In this document: positions 60,120 to 64,000 of the stretch, in pieces
Numbering within the stretch: the first letter of the stretch is position 1
Layout of the letters: every line of letters begins with the position of its first letter
Assembly (NCBI GenBank): GCA_003508835.1
Contig: PUFA01000287.1
Coordinates: 806,001 to 870,000, forward strand
Source of the DNA: Eonycteris spelaea
Lineage: Eukaryota; Chordata; Mammalia; Chiroptera; Pteropodidae
Direction of reading: 5' to 3'
DNA: 64,000 bases
Position numbers and translations under genes: made by a program
The notes under the pieces: generated by a model
The model's input: only the letters and a program-made list of their open reading frames with translations
What the model was told of the DNA's origin: nothing
The model's database searches: none

Positions 60120-63100
60120 AATAAAACTCCTATACCTGAAAATATAAAGAAGAAGCTACACCAAGACTGATAGGAAAGGAGAAAATGCAAAATGGGCTGA
60201 TTCCATATCCACACATGATATTTTAGCATTGGGAGGAATGTCACACTGCAGAGGTCCCCCCCTGCAGAGGAGTGAGGGACCCCAGCTCTACACAGGGGTT
60301 CCCCAGCTCAGGGTTCCAGTGTCAGAAAGAGTCACCACAAAATCTTGCTGTGAAAATCACAGGTTCTGACTACACTGATGAGATGGAGGGCTGCTGGAAA
60401 GCCAGACATCACCTTTAAAGGCCTACCCACAGACTCACTCTCTCATACCCACTTATCCTGGGCCTCGGTAAAAGGGCAGCAGCTCAGGAAGTGCCAAAGG
60501 GCATATAGGAAAGACAGTTGTGTGGCTTCAGGAAGAGAGCTGGAACAATGGCCATTATTTTTGTGTTGAGCCCTTCTCCTCTGCAGCCTGCAGGTGGGCA
60601 TCATCTTGCCTGTGTTGAGCTCTCCCCTGACACAGGGATATCTGAATCTGCTCTGGGCTGGTGAACTCCACTCATTCCACCGTGGTCACTCTCTAAGACC
60701 CTGCTGAACCAAACTTGAGCATTGCAGAAGGCATTTTCATGGCTAGGCAATCGGCACCACCCCAAGCTCTTGACAGAAAGCTCCTACAGCAGCAATAAAC
60801 AGGCTTCTGCTGGCTCACCTTCAGTGTCACTTTCAGTGGCTGTTAACCAGCCCTAGCTCAAGATGCAGTATTTCTTAAATAAATCTCATGGGGCTACAGG
60901 CCCAAGGCAGGCAGCAGCTGGCTGTGGTGTGATATGACACTTTTGCAAGTGGCGACAAGCTCAGCACTGTCACCAAATCTAAATCTGCACTAACCTGGGG
61001 AACACAGTTTGCCCTACCCTGGTGACTCCTTGGGATCTGGCCTCATCCAACTTCTGTATTGCCCAAGGCTATTTTAGCTCCTGAGCCTTATAGGCAGCCA
61101 GCAGGCACCCAGATCTTAGAATACCCTGGGCATTTTACTGAGCCACCCCAGGCTCAGTACTAGTGGCAGCTGGCTTCAGTTTGCAGTGTGGCCTTTCCCA
61201 CACACCTCTAGATCCAGGACAGGCAGAGACCCACCCCCAAAGGCTTTGTAGCTCCTACTATGTAGCCCCTGGAAAATCACAGGCAGAGGCTGACCTTGGT
61301 CTACACAGGAGCCCCTCTCAAGGAGCCCCAGAACCAATATATAAGGAGGCTGGCATCAAATCACGACAGAGTACCACCTGATTAGCCCCACAAGTGGCAT
61401 ACCCAAGGATGGTCTCAACAGGCTCACAAGCCCACCGAGGCATATCCCACTCCATGGAGTCAGTCCCCACACAGCAACTCATGTGCTATGGGTATGGCAT
61501 ATCTTCATTGCCAGTTATACTGTGGGTCATTCCACCCACTGACATGCCAAGAGCAATCAACGCTTAACTATAATAGGGGACCATACAAACCACAAAGCAC
61601 ACAAGGGACACTTCTGGAGTATACAGTGCAGGTGATCAGGGATGTTGTGCCACTGGACCACACAGGACTCCTACAACATAAAATCATCTGACTAAGACTG
61701 GGAGATGTAGCAGATCTTCTTAATATGTAAAAAACAAACACAAAGAGGCAGCCAAATGAGGAAAAAACAAAAACAAAAAACAACATGACCCAAATAAGCA
61801 GAGGCAAAAACTCTACAAAAAGAACTAAACAAAACAGAGGCAAGCAACCTAGCATATACAGAGTTGAAAACAATGGTTATAAGAATGCTCAATGAACTTA
61901 TGGGAATAATAGATGATCAACAAAGAAATAGTAAGCATTAAAAAGAACATAAACCACACACAAAAAAATCAGTAATTTGGAAGGCAAGATAGAAGAAAAC
62001 AATCACCAGAAGAGCAAAAAGAAAAAATAAAAATAATGAGAATAGTTTAAGAGGCCTCTGGGACAATATCAACCATCCCAACATTTGCATCATAGGGGTA
62101 ACTGAAAGAGAAGAGAGAGAGCAAGGAATTGATAACTTATTTTTTAAAAAAATGAGGACTGAAGATTGAAATCATACCAAGCATCTTCTCTTATCAAAAT
62201 GGTATGAAACTAGAAATTGATTACAAAAAATAAAAAATAAAAACCTAAAGAGCACACAACACATAGAAACTAAATAACATGCTACTAAACAATGAATGTG
62301 CTAACAATGAGATCAAGGGAGAAATTAAAAGATATCTTGAGAAAAATGAAAATATGATGGCTTAAAAAAATCTATGGAACACAGCAAAAGCAGTTCTATG
62401 AGGAAAATTCATAGCAATAAGGCCTACTTTAAGAAACAGACAAAATTTTAAATAAACTATATAGCCTCGCACCTAAGGAACCAGAAAAAGAATAGGAAGG
62501 AAACAAAGCCCATAGTGAGTGGAAGAAAGGAAACAATAAAGATAGAAGTGGAAATAAATAAAATACAATCTAAAAAATACAAAATATCAATAAAACCAAG
62601 AGCCAGTTCTCTCAAAACATAAATGCTATTGATAAACCTTTAACCAGACTCATTAAGAAAAAGAGTGGACTCCAATAAATAAAATCAGAAATGAAAGAGG
62701 AAACATGACAACCGACTCCACCTAAATACAAAGGGTTATAAGAAGCACTACAAACAATTGTATGCCAACAAATTGGACAAACTGAAAAAAAAAAAGATAA
62801 ATTGTGAGAAACATACAATTTTCCATTTATCCATTGTAAGTACAGGATACAAAATTAATATTCAAAAGTCGGTTAAATTTTATCCCAATAATAACTATCA
62901 GAAAGAGAAATTAAGAAAACAATTTTATTTACAATTGCATCAAAAAAATAATAAAATACATAGCAATCAATTTAACCAAGGAGGTAAAAGACTTGTACTC
63001 AAGAAATTATGTCACTGAAGAAAAAAATAAAAAAAGATGCAAATTTCAAAAAAAAAGATACAAATAAATGGAAGCATATAATGCACCCATGGATAAGAAG

Positions 63101-64000
63101 AATTAACATTATAAGAATGTCTATGCTACCCCCAAAAAATCTATAAATTCAATGAAATCCATATCAAAATACCAATGGCATTTCTCACACAACTAGAACA
63201 ATCCTAAAATTTACATGGAATCATAAAAGACCTCAAATAGCGACAGCAATCTTAAAAAATTGAAAAGAACAAAGTTGGAGGTACCGCACTACCTGATATC
63301 AAACTAAAATACAAGGCTATAGTAATCAAAACAGCATGGTACTGGCAAAAAACAGACACGTAGATTAATGAAACAAAATAGAGAACCCAAAAATAAACCC
63401 ACACCTGTACAGTTATTTAACTTATGACAAAAGACACAAAAATATACGATAGGGTAAAGGCAGTCTATTCAATAAATGATGTTGGGAGAACTAAACAGAT
63501 ACATGCAAAAAGAAATGAATCTGGACCACCTTCTTAGACCATATACAAGGATAAGCTCAGATAGATTAAAGGCTTAAATGTAAAACCCCAAACCATAAAA
63601 CTCCTAGAAGAAAAACATAGGCCGTAAACTCTCTGGCATTACTCTTAGTAATATTTTTTCTGATATATCTTCTCTAGCAAGCAAAACAAAAGAAAAATAA
63701 ATAGGACTACGTTAAACTAAAAAGGTTTCACATAACAAAGGAATCCATCAATGAAACGATAAGACATCCTACTTAATGAGAAAAGATATTTGCCAATGAT
63801 GTGTCTGATAAGAGGTTAATATCCAAATTTATGAAGAACTCATATAACTCAACACCAATTTTTTTAATTAAAAATTGGACAGAGGACCTAAATAGGAATT
63901 TCTCCAAAGAAGATGTACAGATGAACAATAGATATATGAAAAGATGCTTGAGGTCACTAATCATCAGAGGATTGCAATTTAAAACCATGATAAGATATCG
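60120..64000 (+). mobile_element. L1 copy F, internally deleted at least twice, right edge cut
   Basis: 5' UTR (about 60120-61800, same promoter type as copies A and D), ORF1 start (about 61800-62150), then a jump near 62155-62165 into the end of the endonuclease (ATTGAAATCATACC...). The reverse transcriptase start follows (62280-62810), then a second jump near 62820-62850 to the part after the FADD region, continuing to the window edge inside ORF2. The junctions differ from those of the mini-L1s. No long open frame remains (maximum 101 codons, antisense). Confidence 0.85.

Overview
This window looks like intergenic DNA from a mammal, most likely a fruit bat (Pteropodidae). It is AT-rich and packed with decayed LINE-1 (L1) copies. 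It also holds older mammal-wide repeats: MIR, L2 and an MLT1-type LTR. The best lineage clue is a SINE at about 12268-12492, made of a tRNA-Val(UAC)-like head joined to a 5S rRNA-like body. As I recall, this tRNA/5S hybrid layout is that of the MEG SINEs described only in megabats. The decay of every L1 here fits the reported loss of L1 activity in that lineage. I found no intact host gene, structural RNA gene or CRISPR array. The longest open frame is 149 codons and lies antisense to L1 ORF2.

Layout. 1-5.6 kb: an L1 (+) whose left end runs off the window. 6.95-15.7 kb: a nested stack in which an old L1 ORF2 fragment is split by a minus-strand L1 3' end (7.6-8.63 kb) and lies next to a second L1 (8.87-15.69 kb). 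That second L1 is split by an internally deleted L1 (10.39-13.44 kb), which carries the SINE. 15.7-20.0 kb: mostly unassigned DNA. 20.04-26.09 kb: a near full-length L1 (+). 26.1-27.8 kb: MIR and MLT1. 27.84-32.1 kb: an L1 (+) with a long 5' UTR and no 3' end. 32-39.4 kb: mostly non-L1 DNA with a split L2, a PLAC8-like processed pseudogene (minus, about 36.12-36.48 kb), a hairpin-forming tandem repeat (37.48 kb) and two related LTR-like elements in opposite orientation (38.09-39.38 kb). 39.55-42.8 kb: a second internally deleted L1 (minus). 42.8-54.3 kb: the emptiest part, with L2, MIR and short L1 tails. 54.3-59.3 kb: a minus L1 interrupted and flanked by plus-strand L1 tails. 59.3-64 kb: unassigned DNA, then an L1 (+) with at least two internal deletions that runs off the right edge.

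Main finding. The internally deleted L1s at 10.39-13.44 kb (+) and 39.55-42.8 kb (-) share the same ORF2 deletion junction. Each runs from about ORF2 codon 100 straight to the ORF2 C-terminal tail, losing about 3.1 kb that includes most of the endonuclease and all of the reverse transcriptase. This implies a non-autonomous L1-derived lineage that multiplied after the deletion, comparable to but distinct from HAL1 elements. Other points of interest are a likely L1 3' transduction bounded by target-site duplications, the inverted LTR pair, the PLAC8-like retrocopy and the 33-bp hairpin repeat. The elements do not work together as genes; their nesting records insertion order. Boundaries of repeats are read by eye and are usually good to about 10-50 bp.
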